From an uncultured Lautropia sp. (GTDB lineage Bacteria > Pseudomonadota > Gammaproteobacteria > Burkholderiales > Burkholderiaceae_E), in NCBI GenBank assembly GCA_938046755.1, contig CALIXC010000097.1, positions 1 to 7,646 of the forward strand: 7,646 bases of DNA, given 5' to 3'. Position 1 is the stretch's first letter. Each line of letters opens with the position of its first letter. The position numbers were made by a program, and so were the translations under genes. The notes below the pieces were generated by a model, which did not search any database, was not told the origin of the DNA, and worked only from the letters and a program-made list of their open reading frames with translations. Positions 6,702-7,646 of the stretch are shown piece after piece.

Positions 6702-7469
6702 TTACAGATCGAGCAACAGACGTGCGGGATCTTCCAGCGCGTCCTTGATGGCGACCAGGAACAGCACGGCTTCGCGGCCGTCGATGATCCGGTGGTCATA
6801 CGACAGCGCCAGATAGTTGATCGGGCGGATGACGACCTGACCATTCTCGACCACGGGACGCTCCTTCGTGGCGTGCACGCCCAGGATGGCCGACTGCGGC
6901 GGGTTGATGATCGGGGTGGACAGCATGGAGCCGAACACACCCCCGTTGGAGATGGAAAAGGTACCGCCGCTCAGCTCCTCGATGCCGATCTTGCCAGCCT
7001 GGGCACGCTTGCCGAAGTCGGCAATGGTCTGCTCGATCTGGTGGAACGAGAGCTGGTCGGCATTGCGGATGACCGGCACCACCAGGCCACGCGGCGAGCC
7101 GACGGCCACGCCGATGTCGAAGTAGCCGTGGTAGACGATGTCGTTGCCGTCGATGGAGGCATTGACGATCGGGAACTTCTTGAGTGCGTGGACCGCGGCC
7201 TTCACGAAGAAGCTCATGAAGCCCAGGCGCACGCCGTGTTCCTTCTCGAACTTCTCCTGGTACTTCTTGCGCAGCGACATGACCGGCTGCATGTTGACCT
7301 CGTTGAAGGTCGTGAGGATAGCGTTGGTCTGCTGCGATTGCAGCAGGCGCTCGGCCACGCGCTGACGCAGGCGCGACATCGGCACGCGCTGCTCGGCACG
7401 GCCTTCGAGCAGGCCGTTCAGATTGACCGGGGCCCTGGCCACCGGCGCCATCCGCGCTCTGTTCCGCAC
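6702..7469 (-). CDS. odhB: Dihydrolipoamide succinyltransferase (E2), catalytic domain only; 5' part missing
   Basis: E2 of the 2-oxoglutarate dehydrogenase complex transfers succinyl groups from lipoyl-lysine to CoA and forms the complex core. The visible part is the C-terminal acyltransferase domain, starting near LEGRAEQRVPMSRLRQRVAE and running to the normal end DPARLLLDL. The catalytic motif DHRIIDG is present; its His and Asp are 29 and 25 residues from the C-terminus, and the histidine distance matches E. coli SucB (His375 of 404). GGTFSISNGGVFGSMLSTP and PPQSAILGVHA are also characteristic. A complete E2 has about 400 or more residues, with an N-terminal lipoyl domain, a hinge and a peripheral subunit-binding domain, and none of these is visible. 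The frame stays open only to a GTG at 7469, with an in-frame TGA just upstream. Recognisable homology stops near 7420, so the first 15-20 codons are probably not authentic. The break is either a rearrangement or an assembly join. Confidence 0.85.
   Translation of the reverse strand: MRNRARMAPVARAPVNLNGLLEGRAEQRVPMSRLRQRVAERLLQSQQTNAILTTFNEVNMQPVMSLRKKYQEKFEKEHGVRLGFMSFFVKAAVHALKKFPIVNASIDGNDIVYHGYFDIGVAVGSPRGLVVPVIRNADQLSFHQIEQTIADFGKRAQAGKIGIEELSGGTFSISNGGVFGSMLSTPIINPPQSAILGVHATKERPVVENGQVVIRPINYLALSYDHRIIDGREAVLFLVAIKDALEDPARLLLDL
7420..7445. other. Probable sequence junction between odhB and unrelated DNA
   Basis: Left of this interval the minus strand encodes well-conserved E2 catalytic domain. 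To the right no minus-strand frame gives the linker plus subunit-binding domain that normally occupies the preceding 75 residues, and the coding signal switches to the plus strand. The exact break point cannot be fixed because the E2 linker is poorly conserved. A chimeric assembly join, inversion or deletion would all look like this. Confidence 0.55.
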
Positions 7470-7646
7470 TCGCGGCCGTGGTCAGGCCGGCAGGGTCATC
7501 GCCGCCAGTGGCCAGGGCGGCACCCTGCACCTCGACATCGACGCGGGAGGCCTGACCTACCGGGTCCTGCCCGGAGCGGACTCGCCTGAGACCGAGCCCC
7601 TCATCGAGGTGCGGGCCCCGGGCCACTGGGACGACGGCGCCTGGTA
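7426..7646 (+). CDS. 5'-truncated open coding region, family not recognised
   Basis: The plus-strand frame with codons starting at 7426 is open to the window end. It reads as a plausible protein, including GRVIAASGQGGTLHLDID and, further on, PLIEVRAPGHWDDGAW. From 7447 onward, 58 of 66 codons end in G or C (about 88 percent), as expected for a real high-GC gene. No ATG or GTG start lies in frame near its left end. It therefore looks like the middle of a gene whose 5' part is absent, abutting the truncated odhB. The mix of alternating hydrophobic residues and glycines suggests beta-rich folding, but I do not recognise a family and assign no function. A minus-strand frame is also open across most of this interval and looks like low-complexity sequence, so the coding call is tentative. 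Confidence 0.4.
7432..7518. repeat. Exact 11-base inverted repeat beside the odhB junction
   Basis: GCCCTGGCCAC at 7432-7442 recurs as its exact reverse complement, GTGGCCAGGGC, at 7508-7518, separated by 65 bases. Both copies contain the palindrome TGGCCA, which makes a chance match more likely. Its position at the point where odhB homology ends is the only reason to note it. Confidence 0.4.

Noticed and set aside
5613..7589. 658-residue open frame on the plus strand antisense to lpdA and odhB
   Set aside because: It is rich in Asp, His, Gly and Leu with no recognisable domain, and it lies opposite two well-conserved genes. Such frames arise from strong G/C bias at third positions.
1..7646. 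CRISPR array, tRNA, rRNA, insertion sequence or phage genes
   Set aside because: I saw no regularly spaced repeats, no tRNA-like cloverleaf, no transposase or integrase motifs, and nearly all sequence is accounted for by the housekeeping genes.

Overview
The window looks like chromosomal DNA of a high-GC betaproteobacterium, most likely Burkholderiales. That inference rests on how closely the proteins read like beta-proteobacterial BamD, ZapE and 2-oxoglutarate dehydrogenase components, on the order odhB-lpdA-zapE, and on the strong G/C bias at third codon positions. The organism cannot be named from the sequence alone.

Layout from left to right: (1) 1-483, minus strand: the N-terminal half of the 23S rRNA pseudouridine synthase RluD, cut by the window edge. 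(2) 484-731: a divergent control region with a perfect TATAAT -10 box and a GGAGGA ribosome site for bamD. It also holds an AT-rich patch that may carry the rluD promoter. (3) 732-1811, plus strand: the outer-membrane lipoprotein BamD (ComL). (4) 1828-4008, minus strand: a DinG/YoaA-type iron-sulfur XPD-like DNA helicase, convergent with bamD across 16 bases. It probably uses a TTG start. (5) 4110-5213, minus strand: the AFG1-like ATPase ZapE. (6) 5235-6686, minus strand: dihydrolipoamide dehydrogenase, the E3 subunit. (7) 6702 to about 7420, minus strand: the catalytic domain of dihydrolipoamide succinyltransferase (OdhB/SucB, E2). (8) About 7426-7646: sequence that does not fit the upstream part of odhB and instead reads as a 5'-truncated plus-strand coding region of unknown family.

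odhB, lpdA and zapE are transcribed leftward as a tight cluster. odhB and lpdA supply two of the three subunits of the 2-oxoglutarate dehydrogenase complex. zapE follows with no spacer and is probably co-transcribed. dinG follows after a 97-101 base gap and may have its own weak promoter. rluD and bamD form a divergent pair serving ribosome modification and outer-membrane protein assembly.

Most of the window is ordinary housekeeping sequence, and I found no convincing new biological system. The most notable point is the abrupt loss of odhB homology near 7420-7440. The expected lipoyl domain, subunit-binding domain and Ala/Pro linker are missing and are replaced by an oppositely oriented open frame. 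This is either a real rearrangement or, more likely, a chimeric assembly join. All long plus-strand open frames antisense to dinG, zapE, lpdA and odhB are judged to be shadows caused by high GC.
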